In this document: positions 23,412 to 33,227 of the stretch, piece by piece
Numbering within the stretch: the stretch's first letter is position 1
Layout of the letters: each line of letters begins with the position of its first letter
Assembly (NCBI GenBank): GCA_000151295.1
Contig: GG745331.1
Span: 554,211 to 618,210 of the forward strand
Origin: Allomyces macrogynus ATCC 38327
Lineage: Eukaryota; Blastocladiomycota; Blastocladiomycetes; Blastocladiales; Blastocladiaceae
Reading direction: 5' to 3'
Length of the DNA: 64,000 bases
Translations under genes and position numbers: made by a program
Notes under the pieces: generated by a model
The model's input: the letters and a program-made list of their open reading frames with translations, nothing else
What the model was told of the DNA's origin: nothing
Databases searched by the model: none

Positions 23412-24708
23412 AGCGGTCGGCTGGCGTCGAGAAGAGGACGTGGAGGGTGGGGTGGAGAAGGACGGGACCCGGCTGGCCGAGTCGGTGCTCTTCTGGTACA
23501 GCGTCACGGGCGCCACGACGCACCGTCTACGCCGTGTGCGTGGGTTCGCAAATCGATCGTTCCTGCCGAGGTCGGCGAGTCCTTGGCGTTGGGACGTGTC
23601 GGTCCGCTCTCCATGTTACGTTCTCTTCCCTCTCCCTCGTCCCGTGGCGGTGGTTGTATTGGCTGTACATTTTGTCTCGACCGCGGGGGCGGGCCGCGTT
23701 GTCGTGGACATCGTGGATGGATGGATGGATGGATTTGCGTTCATTCCCTTCCGAGGCTGGCACGGCACGCGACGATTTGATCTTGACCTTGTTTTCAGAG
23801 GTTCCTTATTGGCAAATAAGAACAACGATTCAAATTTGCCGCAAGGCTCGCAAGTGCTTCAAGATCGTCGCCTTCAGCGAATGGCCCTGTGCAGACAACA
23901 AATGATGCCGTTTGCCGGTTCAAGTTCGGTGTTTGGAATGCAAGTACATTGGGCCGGGAGCTGTGCATGAGCGATCCAGGCAACTCGGCCCCGCATACTC
24001 GCCACCGTTTGACTCTCCTAATGCCAATGAAATTCTAGCCCATAAGGTGGGCAACAGAAATGGCAAGGCTGCGCGTTAGTTCTTGCCCAATTTCTTTTCG
24101 AGTAAACCAGGATCAGGAGTTATAACAATGTGACGACTTGTTTTGTGATGAGTTGCAAGAATATTGCGATTATTTTTACAGGCTGGAGTTGGAATGCAGT
24201 GCTGGTAATGTACTCGGCAATCTGCAGGAGCTGCTGATCTGATAGTCCGTGTAGATATTTCCTTTCTTTTCTCTTCATCGACTGGGCGAATTCGGAGGCA
24301 AAAGCGGAGACGAGCTAACTTTATGAGCTGGAGTTGGATCGTGGCAGGCCATGACCCTGCATGTCGCGGCGGTCAGCCAAAGTGATTCTGGGGAGAAGTG
24401 GGAGGCGAAATGGGAGATGAAAATGGGGACGGCTTGTCTTTTCCTTTGAAAAATGGAGTTTGTCGTCGCAAATCGAAACGGGGCGAGTACAAGCTGAACC
24501 ATCTCCAGGATGAAATAAATGCAATTACGGAGAAAATCAACGTCCAGCGTGCCATTGTGATTTGTCCCAACGTCGTCATCATCCATCAGTCTCCTGCCCA
24601 CCCACCTGCAGCCAGCCATCAAAAACGTCTTAGCCCTCACGCCCGGCCCAGGCATACGTCTTCCGTTCTTTTCCGAGTGCGCCCGCATCGACACGGACCG
24701 TGAACACA
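23412..24708. other. Intergenic, about 1.3 kb, AT-richer, no supported gene
   Basis: Lies between two convergent genes. It holds a short ATGG microsatellite (about 23715-23732), and the frames across it lack motifs. Nothing else seen. Confidence 0.5.
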
Positions 24709-26320
24709 TTACGCCATGAACTGCAGCTTGCGTTTGAACTCGTCGTCAAATAGCTCCAGATCCTTTTCGTCCTTGAACACGCCCTTGGGCAAGTACCCGA
24801 GCAGCTTGGTCGCGTGCTCGCGCAACAGCCGCTGCCGCTCCTGCTCAATGACCTGCTGCTTGAACTGCTCGAGCGCGTGCTCCTTGCGCCGCTCCTCCTC
24901 GTCGAGCGCGCGCTCCTGCTCGATGCGACGCCGGTGCTCCTCGACCATGGCATCGACCGCGCGCTTGTGCTCGAGCTGCTTGAGCCGCTTCTTTTCACGC
25001 GACAGCTGGTCAAGCCGCGCGTCCTCGGCCAGCTTGGCGAGCATACGCGCACGGAACGCATCCTCTTCCTCGTGCTCGGCCTCGCGCGCGCGCCGCCGCT
25101 CGGCAATCTGCTGCTGGTAGGCCGCAATCAGCTCGAGCTTTTGCGCGAGTCGCCGCTCCATGTCCTGCCGCTCGCGCAGCGCCTCGCGCTCGTGCTGCTC
25201 GGCAACGGCCAGTTCCGTACGCAGCTCCTCGAGCTCGGCGCGCGCCTTTTCCGTGCGCGTCATGTCGGCCGTCAGCGTCTCGTAGACTTGCGCACGCGCC
25301 TGCTCGGCCGCGGCCCGTTCCGCGCGCTGCGCCTCAGCACGCCGTTCCTGCTGCCGCACGTGCTCGGCAATCTTGGCATTCTCCTCTTCCATTTTCGCGC
25401 GCTCGGTCGCGAGCCATGCCTCGCGTTCAAACAGGTACTCGTCGATGAACGCGCGCGTCTGCCGCTGCTGCGCGTATCGCTGCTGCAGCTCGGCCGCGTC
25501 CTCCTCTTGGATGCGCCGCACCATGGCGTCGACGAGCTCCTTTTCCTTGAGAAACTGCGCCATGTCGGCCTCCTTGGCCTGCGCGCGCGCGTCGAGCTGG
25601 TGCTGCAAGTAGGCCTTGTACTGCCGCGACCGCTTCCACGCGGCCTCTTCCTGCGCCTGCTCGGCCGACGCGGCTCGTTCCAAGTGCGTCTGCACCTGCG
25701 CGGCATAGTCGCGGTCCTGCTGCGCGGCCTGCTCGTGCGCGAGCTTCTTGTGCTGCACCTGCGTGGCCCGCTCGGCGTTCATGTAGGCCGCGTGCAGCTT
25801 GTGCTCGAGCTCGCGCAGTTCCACCGAGTTTTCGCGAATTGACTGCCGAATCTTTTCCTGCCGGACCAGCTCGTCGTGCTGCTGCTGGATCGCGTGCAGC
25901 AGTGCCTCCTCTTCCTCGCGCGCCTTTTGCCGCTGCTCCTGCTCGGCTTGGTTCTACACGATTGGGTCGCCCCCTGTCAGTCGCCATCGATGGGAGCCGT
26001 GACGAAGTGCGAATTTGGACGTACGGCCATGTGCTGGTGCACGAGCTGCGCCTCGGTCGCGTGTGCGCGGTACTCGCGCACGCGCCGGTTACGCTCCACG
26101 CGCTCGTCATTGGTGAACGCGTCGCGCAAGACCTTGTCCTCGGTCAGGTGCTTGACGAGGTCGGACCGCGCAAACTCACGCTGCCGCGCCGCCTGTTGCC
26201 GCGCCTCGACGACGGCGCGCCTTGGGGTCGGGATCGAGTGCTAGCATCGGGAGGCCGCGGGCGGGTCAGGGCTAGTGCCGGATGGTGCGGATGCGGAGCG
26301 AGGCCGGGCGTGGGCACCAT
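24709..26320 (-). CDS. MNS1-like coiled-coil axonemal protein (TPH domain)
   Basis: The main exon runs from 25953 to 24709, and the exon before it ends at 26024 (71-nt intron). The protein is one long charged helix of Arg, Glu, Gln and Ala. It matches meiosis-specific nuclear structural protein 1: IRQSIRENS followed by ELRELEHKLHAAYMN, and a C-terminal LLGYLPKGVFKDEKDLELFD. MNS1 is a microtubule inner protein of motile cilia and flagella, so a role in the zoospore axoneme is likely. The first codons are uncertain. The upstream frame meets a TAG at about 26239 that can serve as a splice acceptor, and an ATG directly followed by GTGCCC at 26320 would supply a start as a minimal first exon. About 480 residues are expected. 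Confidence 0.78.
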
Positions 26321-27000
26321 GGTGGATGTGGTCGGTGGTCGGAATGAGATGATGTGATGGGGGGGAGGCTCGGGGTCAGAGTGAACTCGCGCGGTGCGGG
26401 GTGGATGGTCGGCACAGATAGCGGAGTGTTGTTTTGGAGCGTCCTGAGATGAATGCGGCAAGTTGGGATCAGAGATGGGGGGATGGGCAGCGTCGGTGGA
26501 TTTGTGGTCGCGAACGAGATCACTTTGTTGTGTTTGCCAAACTGTGCGGTTCGCGTCTCGCGATGAGAGTGCGAGACGTGCTCAACGAAATGTTGTTACC
26601 AATCTTCAAACCCCACGCAAGCCAAGGACACTCAAGCACGCTTTCATCTCGAGCCGCTATTGCAGCACCCACGACAACAACACTGACACGACGCGGAAAA
26701 TGATCCGCCAAGTCTTCGATCACAACGTTCTCCAAATGGGCAGCAAGCTCTCTATTCTACGTCTATCGCGACACGCCGCAACAGCACGCTCGAATTTGCA
26801 AGCAACGGCGAGGGAATCCAAAATTACGAAATAGGGGAATGGGGGATGGCAGAGGGAGCGCGCCGAATCGTCGCGCCAAACCAACACGCGCGAGCTACGA
26901 GCTCGTCGAAATGCGCACGGTAGTCCTTGGGGGAGTCGACCGCGCGAAATAGCTTTGAGCAACGACGCGACGCGTCGCTATCGACCACGTCCAGCGGGCT
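26321..27000. other. Intergenic, about 0.7 kb
   Basis: Upstream region of the MNS1-like gene and 3' flank of the small secreted protein gene. No gene, RNA or repeat could be supported. Confidence 0.5.
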
Positions 27001-27295
27001 TTACATGTACGGGTCGGTGCCGGGCGGGCAGTCGGGCTCCCAGCACTCGATCTGCACGCCGTTCTTCTTGGTGTAGAGCAGCGCCCCGCTGAGCTGACGG
27101 ACGGGCGCTACAGGACGCGGTGGAGGCGGACAGAGAAGATCAGTTTTCGCGTCGCGTCGTTGAAGGGCACGACCATTTCGACGTGTGATTGCGACACGTA
27201 CGGTCCCAAGCGGGCGGCGCGGCGTGCACCGTGGCGATGGCAGCCACGAGCATCGCGAGAAGAGCGATGAGCATCGAGTTGGTAATCTTGGCCAT
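27001..27295 (-). CDS. Small secreted protein, 66 aa
   Basis: Two exons, 27295-27202 and 27107-27001, are joined over a 94-nt GT-AG intron (GTACGT donor) and close to 201 nt. The first 25 residues form a signal peptide (MAKITNSMLIALLAMLVAAI, ending TVHA). The mature part is about 41 residues with two cysteines (IECWEPDCPPGTDPYM at the C-terminus), so one disulfide is possible. The family is not recognised. A TATAAATA box lies about 72 nt upstream of the ATG. Its signal peptide resembles that of the next secreted protein gene at 28437-29000, which also has a TATA-like box, so the two may be related by duplication or co-regulated. Confidence 0.65.
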
Positions 27296-27366
27296 GGTGG
27301 GAGGTGGACTCGTCGCGGGAAAGGGCGGGGCAAGCTGGAGCGTTCTCCCGTCGCGGGCGGCCTGGG

Positions 27367-27374
27367 TATTTATA
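27367..27374 (-). promoter_or_regulatory. TATA box of the 66-aa secreted protein gene
   Basis: Reads TATAAATA on the reverse strand, about 72 nt before the ATG, in an otherwise GC-rich stretch. Most other genes in the window show no comparable element. Confidence 0.6.
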
Positions 27375-28436
27375 CCAATCCGGCGCGGGTCATGGAGTGC
27401 CGGGGCGCGTTGGACGCGCGCCGTGCCGCGCTCGCCATCGACATCGCGCCCGCCGTCCTCTCGCCTCGCCGTCCCGCTGTTCCGCCACTCCGGCACTGAC
27501 GACGTTGCGCAACGAACGCCGCCCGCTTGCCACGCGACACCTTCATTTCCGCCACCACGTTTCCCCACGCGTCGGTGCCGGTGTCGAGAAGACAGAGTAT
27601 GCTCGCTGAGCGTGGCGAAAGTCAGCGGCGCGTGCCGGTGACAGTTTGGAGAAGGTAGAGCGCGCGTGTTGGGATGTGGCGAAGGCCATCGCGAAGCGTA
27701 CAGTGCTGATAATGACCAGGTCGAACGCGCTCAAAATAGGCAATTGTAGGCTGCTGCAAGGTCGCTCATGATTTGAAATGTGATGCAGCCTGCAGTTCGC
27801 CACACCGCACCGTCAACCCATGGTCTTGGCAAAAGTTGCCCAGGCCCCATGGTTCAGCACCGTTCAGGACGGCGCGGACTGCCGCCACTTTATAGTCCTA
27901 TGATCCGATGCATGCATGGGGTGGGACGCCACCAACACCCGTTTCGCCCAACGCATCACACACACACGGTCGGTGACGATCAGATCGGTCGCGGTCATAC
28001 CTCGCCACCCATGAACGCGCCCCGCGCTCATCACGAGCTCCTGTCGCCCACGCATGACAGCGCCGTTTTGCACTTAGGCGTGCTGGTGCAGAGTGACGCG
28101 CTTTGTCGCGTCAAAAATACACCGCCTTGACATGAGATAATTGAAGGCTGGCCAACGATCAGCTCACATCCGAAAAACATATATTTTTGACATAGCGGAG
28201 CGAATTACCGAATTGACAAATCACGGGCTGAGCAAGCCGTCCAGCGCGTGACCCGGCAGGTTGGCACTCATTTGCACCGGGCGCACTGTCGAATGATGCT
28301 GTAACTACGTGTAGGACGTAGATGGGCCTTGCGCGATATGCTCACGGTCGCGACGGCTGATGAGGTAGGATCCCAGGACGCTCCTGATGATTGGACCGCG
28401 CCGTTAGAGATTTTCTGGCCTTGGAGACGACGATCA
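27375..28436. other. Intergenic, about 1.06 kb
   Basis: Upstream of the 66-aa secreted protein gene and downstream of the next. AT-rich around 28130-28230. No gene, RNA or repeat could be supported. Confidence 0.45.
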
Positions 28437-29000
28437 TTACCACTGCACCGCGTCTAAATCTTGTCGCCACCAAACCTCTTCCTCCGCCAGCATCTCCACA
28501 AGCGTTTGATCGCTCGCGCACTGGCCGACCGTCGGCTTCGTCACGCAAGTATCGCCGCTTAGTAGCAATACCAGCTCCAGCGGCCCTTGCCCGAGCACCG
28601 GCCACCGTCGTTCCAGTACTCCAGGTCGACTATACACCAGTACCACGCCCGTGTAAGTGAGTTTGCGCGCCCGCGATCTCGGACCCTCGACCGCGGCACT
28701 ATTTGTCAACGTGCCGTTCTTCTTGTCCAGACCATGGATAACCACATCGGGCTTGACGTCCTTGTCGCCCTGGATCACCACTTCGGGTTTGGCATCGTCC
28801 TTGCCGCCCTGAATAACGACGGGCGTGCGGCGCTGCAGGACGACCGAGGGCTCCACGTGCTTGTCGCCGCCCTGAATGACGACGTCGGGCGTGACGTCCT
28901 TGCTGCCTTGAAGAACGACGGGCGATGCGTGCGCGGTCGTGATGGTCGCGACGAGGATCGCGGCGAGGACGGTGACGAGCTTTTTGGTGAACTTGGCCAT
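28437..29000 (-). CDS. Secreted protein with short VVIQG repeats, 187 aa
   Basis: Starts at the ATG at 29000 with a signal peptide (MAKFTKKLVTVLAAILVATI, ending TTAHA). Residues about 26-95 consist of five or six imperfect repeats of the form P-D/E-VVIQG-GDK or VVLQG-SKD, predicted as short beta strands. The C-terminal half has Cys and Trp residues (GDTCVTKPTVGQCAS, EVWWRQDL) and no repeat. No family is recognised. The repeat pattern recalls surface or matrix proteins. A small additional intron in the C-terminal half cannot be excluded, so the last 90 residues are less certain. Confidence 0.6.
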   Translation of the reverse strand: MAKFTKKLVTVLAAILVATITTAHASPVVLQGSKDVTPDVVIQGGDKHVEPSVVLQRRTPVVIQGGKDDAKPEVVIQGDKDVKPDVVIHGLDKKNGTLTNSAAVEGPRSRARKLTYTGVVLVYSRPGVLERRWPVLGQGPLELVLLLSGDTCVTKPTVGQCASDQTLVEMLAEEEVWWRQDLDAVQW

Positions 29001-29069
29001 AGTGGAAGACGGGACTGCACGGGTTACGATGGTTGTTATTGGCGAGGTAGAGGACGTGGGTGTCGGAGC

Positions 29070-29077
29070 TATTTAAA
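29070..29077 (-). promoter_or_regulatory. TATA-like box of the VVIQG-repeat secreted protein gene
   Basis: Reads TTTAAATA on the reverse strand, about 70 nt before the ATG at 29000, the same spacing as for the 66-aa secreted protein gene. Confidence 0.5.
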
Positions 29078-29650
29078 CCGCACGCGTCGGTCGTCGGGGG
29101 TCGATCGCGCTCGTCGCCGTGGCGACGCGACCGATGCGTGCACGCGTTTGGTCGACGGCGTAGATCGCACGGCCGTGCGCTGCCTGTCGCCCGTGGTCTG
29201 GGCGGCGCCCGCATTGTTCATGGGACCATGGCGCGTGTGGAGTGCCTGGCGTGTTGGGGAGCGGCATGGTGTGCATGGGGTCGTACTGATCGTCACGGTG
29301 ATGCAGGTTATGAACGGCCACTTTGTTCCCGAACGTGCGGTTCTCCAACCGTGCAGGGTTCGGCCCGCCGAGGATGGCAGGTCGGGGCGACGCCAGTCGC
29401 CACGGTGTTTCACTGATGCGTGCACCCGCTTGTGCTACGTACTTAATGTCGCGGCGGCGTGGGGAATATCATTCGAATGTGCCGGGCTTTGTGGACGGCG
29501 AAGCGGTCGAGCGAGCACCAGGTTGGCACCATCTGCCGACGCTGATGATGCTCAAGACACGGTCGCGCTCAGTCTGAATCTACGCGAATAGACCTGAATG
29601 GAGGCAAATACACCGCTTTCATTCCATCTTTCTCCCAGCGTCAGATCCTC
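29078..29650. other. Intergenic, about 0.57 kb
   Basis: Upstream flank of the VVIQG-repeat gene and 3' flank of the next reverse-strand gene. Nothing recognisable seen. Confidence 0.4.
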
Positions 29651-30836
29651 TCAGCGGCCCCACCAGCTCCGCCGCCATCCATCCCGTTCACGCCAGCAGT
29701 GCCGCGCTCCCCGACTCGGCACAACGGCGCGCGCAAGTCCAATGTGATACGTACGCAGCGGAATGTGTTTCGGCACGACAATCCTGATATGGATGAGCGC
29801 GGCGGTCGCGAGTTTGCCAGACGGCGGCCCGACGCGTTCTACGTGGACCGGGGTGAGGATGGAGCACGGGCGAGAGGAGGATGGGTGGAGAGGGAGGTCA
29901 CGGACCGGCACGCGCTGCGCGAGGTCGTGGAGCGTGCGCGAGGCGCTCGGGTTTTCGAGGAACTGCACCATGCACTCGGGCGAAAGAAGGGTCTGGTGGA
30001 GAGGGGTGAGGTGGGCATGCGCGGGCGTGCTGGGAGTGCGCAGACGGTGTCCATGAAACAACATCGTGCGCGTCGGTGGGGCCAAGTGCTCGTCGACACC
30101 GCCCATCGCCATGTGCAGCGACATTTGCGCGGCGTGTAGCAGGCGGTACGGCAGCGGCAGCGCTTGAGCGTTTGGCTCCGCGAAGACAAGCTGATGCCAG
30201 AGCGCATCGAGCTCCCGTGCCCGTAACGGCGTGACGCGCGCGCCCAGCAGCCGCGCGAGATCAGCGACGGTCGAGGCCGGTGATGGTGGCGGCGGGATCG
30301 GCGTCCCGAATAAAGGGTTCACTTCGCTGCCGTCGACATCCATCCCCGTGCCGTCGGCGACCGACGACGCGGTCTCAAACTCGTCGGGCTTTTCTGCGGC
30401 CGCGTAGACGTGCACGTGGATACGCGCGGCCACAGCGGCGACGCGGTCGGGTGCAGCGGGCAGGTCGGTATCGATATCGACGGCCCAGTCATCCACCTCG
30501 AGGATCGCATCCATGTCGACGCCGCTGTCGTCAGCGGCACCCGTGGCGGCTGTGGCGCGCGATTCGGATGCGAGGGGCATGGCCTCGGCGATGCGCACGG
30601 CCTCGATGGCGCGCAGGTCGGCGACGAGCGGGACCGAGTAGGGCTCAAAGCACTCGATGGTGTCGCCGACGCCGTTTCAGAGAGTGCGTGAGCGCTGCGG
30701 CGACGCGCGCCAAGCAATCGGGCGCGGCGGTGGCGGCGGGTGAGACAGGCGCCTCGACGTGCACGAGGAACTGCGCGGTCGGCGAGGCGACGGCGGTTGG
30801 GTCGTGCGGGGTGGTCGCGATGGCCGCGGCGGGCAT
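29651..30836 (-). pseudogene. Unknown protein gene interrupted by an apparent one-base frame break
   Basis: From the ATG at 30836 the frame reads an Ala/Pro/Thr-rich N-terminus (TAQFLVHVEAPVSPAATA, then ARVAAALTHSL) and runs into a stop soon after about 30675. From about 30670 a different frame continues with protein-like sequence (DTIECFEPYSVPLVADLRAI, then EAVRIAEAMPL) to a stop at 29651. No GT-AG pair bridges the two frames. A single-base difference in the short T run at 30675-30677 would. I cannot tell whether this is an assembly error or a real lesion. Total length would be about 395 residues. Later parts are Pro-rich, then LDALWHQLVFAEP and RLLHAAQMSLHMAMGG. The family is not recognised. 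Confidence 0.45.
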
Positions 30837-31193
30837 GGTGGCATTTGGGGAGGGGATAAGAAAGGTCAATTGCAGTCTCAGTGAGTCACAGGCGCGGCGG
30901 TTGCGGCTGGGTGAGGTCGGGGTTCAGCGCAATCGGATCCTGTCTCATCTGGGTCCGGATTCAGACCTGCATTCCGATTCGGATTCGGATCCAGCGCGAA
31001 CCATCGCGGTCCCGCAGCAGCGCGGCTGACGGCGCGTTCCACGGGGAGGAAAAAGCGACCACGACGGTGCCGTTATCTCATTTCTCATTGCGTGCGGTTG
31101 GTTCGGGGCCGTATATTCGCGCGCGCGCGCGCTCGTGCGTCGCGTCGCTCCACAACTAGACAGATACTCGCGCTCTTCTCCACCCTCCTTCGG
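30837..31193. other. Intergenic, about 0.36 kb
   Basis: Between two reverse-strand genes. Contains a GGATTCNGAT-like imperfect repeat near 30950-30990 and a GC dinucleotide run near 31118-31130. No gene seen. Confidence 0.4.
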
Positions 31194-31779
31194 CTACTCC
31201 ATGTCGGCAAACTCCTTGTTGCCCTCAAAGCCCGGCAGCGAGTAGTTGCCCGACGCCGCCGGGTTGGGCCGCGACTTTTGCACGACCTTGGCCGCCTGGA
31301 ACAGCGTGAACCCGGCGGTGAAGAAGCACGCGATCGTGAGCACCGCCTTCCACGCCGGACCCTCGATCACGTCGGGCGCAAACGCCGAGAGCATGTCGTA
31401 GTCGCGGTGCAGCTACACACACACACAGACCAGGGGGTCAGCGCGCAGTTCGTGGGGTCGCGTCGGTGCTGCGAACTTATCCAGCACATACCACGTCGCC
31501 GAGGTTACGGCGCTCCACTGGGTCGTCGTAGACGCCGTAGGGCGACCGCTGCTGCGCGCCCTCCCACTTGAGCAGCGGGTAGTCGCCAAACGTCGGGTCC
31601 GGGCCCTGCTGGTAGGACCCGTAGTACTGCGGGTCCTTTTCGTCGTAGAACCGCTCCTTGGGGATCGTCGACTGGTCGATCGGCTGCACCTTGTAGGACG
31701 CCAGGCGCGCACCAGCAGGGCGCAGCAGTGCCGACGCGGCGGCCGCACGGGTCGCGGCGACACGGGTCAGGGCCGACAT
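31194..31779 (-). CDS. Mitochondrial complex I subunit, NDUFB8/ASHI-like
   Basis: Exons 31779-31492 and 31412-31194, split by a 79-nt intron, give 168 aa. The N-terminus is Ala/Arg-rich and free of acids, as in a mitochondrial presequence (MSALTRVAATRAAAASALL). The mature part shows the ASHI pattern: DPQYYGSYQQ, GDYPLLKWEG, QQRSPYGVYDDPVERRN and then HRDYDMLSAFAPD. A single transmembrane segment (AVLTIACFFTAGFTLFQAA) and a short tail follow. It is an accessory, non-catalytic subunit of the membrane arm of NADH:ubiquinone oxidoreductase. Assignment rests on the motif order and the single membrane span. It is divergently arranged with ATP synthase subunit d across about 330 bp, an arrangement compatible with a shared respiratory promoter. 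Confidence 0.7.
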
Positions 31780-32113
31780 GGTGCGTTGGTGCTTGAAAAG
31801 TTGGTTGTAGATTGGCCGGTCGCGACCTTTGAAGGTGGGTCCACGCAGTCGTACTCGATGCCGACAGTGCCGCTGCTTGCAGTTGCTCGTCGTCGTCGTG
31901 GTGCGTTCCGGCGTGATGCAGTTCGACACGGTCGGCCGTGGTTGCGGAAATCTCGAGCAAAGTGGACGGAAACGTGATCTCACGCCGCCCCAGCAAACAC
32001 CCGTTCCGCTCTCGCTCGCTCGCCCGCCAACCACGACCACCACGACCGTGTCGCTGCCGCTGCCACTGTCGCCCCAGCCCGCCCGCGTCCACCCACCGCC
32101 CGCACGCTCCGCC
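31780..32113. promoter_or_regulatory. Divergent promoter between the NDUFB8-like gene and ATP synthase subunit d
   Basis: A 334-bp stretch separates two divergently transcribed oxidative-phosphorylation genes, so both promoters must lie in it. No TATA box is seen. CCACCACGACC-like and CGCCC-rich sequence occupies its right half. Confidence 0.5.
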
Positions 32114-32745
32114 ATGGCCGCCCCCGCCCGCGCCGCCGCCGCCAAGGCGCTCGACTTTGGCCGTCTCACCGTGACGCTGCGTCTCAAGCAGGACACGGTC
32201 GCGTCGCTCTCGGCCTTCCGCAAGCGCCACGAGGAGCTGGTCCGCACCGTCGCCGGTCTCGAGGAGCAGCGCCAGACGATCGATTTCGCGCACTACCGGT
32301 CGGTTCTCAAGAACCAGGCCGTCGTTGACCAGGCCGAGGCTGCGCTCAAGGCCTTCACGCCCGCGCAGTACGACCTGGCCGCGCAGCTTAAGGTGATCGA
32401 GGCCTACGAGGCCAAGGCCGTCGAGCGCGCTCAACAGACGGCGGCTGCCGTCAACGAGCAGCTCGCCGAGCTGCGCGAGACGCTCGAGAACATTGAGAAG
32501 GCGCGCCCGATTGACCAGCTGACCGTACGTCGTCACTGTTGTTGCTGTTCCTGTCGCGGATCTCGCGCTCCGCGACACTGTTCTCTACCGTTGGAACAGT
32601 CCCCTGACTCGTTCCGTTCCTCTAGGTCGACGACGTTGTCCGCGCCAAGCCCGAGATCGAGACGATCGTCGAGGAGCGCGTGAAGAACGGCCAGTGGGAC
32701 GTCGAGGAATACAACGCCAAGTTTGGCGACGCGCGCGTCGTCTAA
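32114..32745 (+). CDS. ATP7: ATP synthase subunit d (mitochondrial F1Fo peripheral stalk)
   Basis: Exons 32114-32524 and 32626-32745, with a 101-nt intron (GTACGT donor), give 176 aa. The protein is helical and charged, matching subunit d: ALDFGRLTVTLRLKQDTVAS, FRKRHEELVR, IDFAHYRSVLKN, VIEAYEAKAVERAQ, then KPEIETIVEERVKNGQWDVE near the C-terminus. Subunit d is part of the peripheral stalk that holds the F1 head against rotation in the inner mitochondrial membrane. The Ala-rich N-terminus could serve as a weak targeting signal. Length is close to the usual 160-175 residues. The gene diverges from a complex I subunit gene. Confidence 0.88.
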
Positions 32746-33227
32746 AAGCGCTTCCCGTCTTCTCGTCCTTACCCCACCCACCCCCCTCCGCTTTATACGC
32801 CTGCGCGAGCGCGTTCGCGTGCGATCCCGTATCCTATATTCGTCGCGCGCACCGCGCCGTGTGGGAAGTGGAGGGGCGCGCTTGCAACACGCTCTGCATT
32901 GTAGTCATGTTTTCTCTGATCTTTTTCGTCGCCCTCCGTCAGGGCCCGTGGCCAAACACGCGAGCCAGTCGGTCGGGGACACGCGGTGTATAACGACCCT
33001 GTCCACACGCGCCCTGCGCGTGCGCTCGGTTCAAACGGCAATGAAGAACCCATTCAAATCACATTTCTTCTCGTCTCGACCCACGACGAACGACCCTCAT
33101 GTCACATCCGTTTCTCAACCGGTTCTCCAGGTTCAACTGGCGAACACAACCTCTTCCCCTGCCGCTCAGACCATCAGCGCAAAATCAAACTAAAATTTTC
33201 TAATCCCAAACCTATCCCCTCCCTCCA
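32746..33227. other. Intergenic, about 0.48 kb, convergent 3' ends
   Basis: Between the 3' ends of ATP synthase subunit d and the dihydroxyacid dehydratase gene. No gene or repeat could be supported. Confidence 0.5.
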
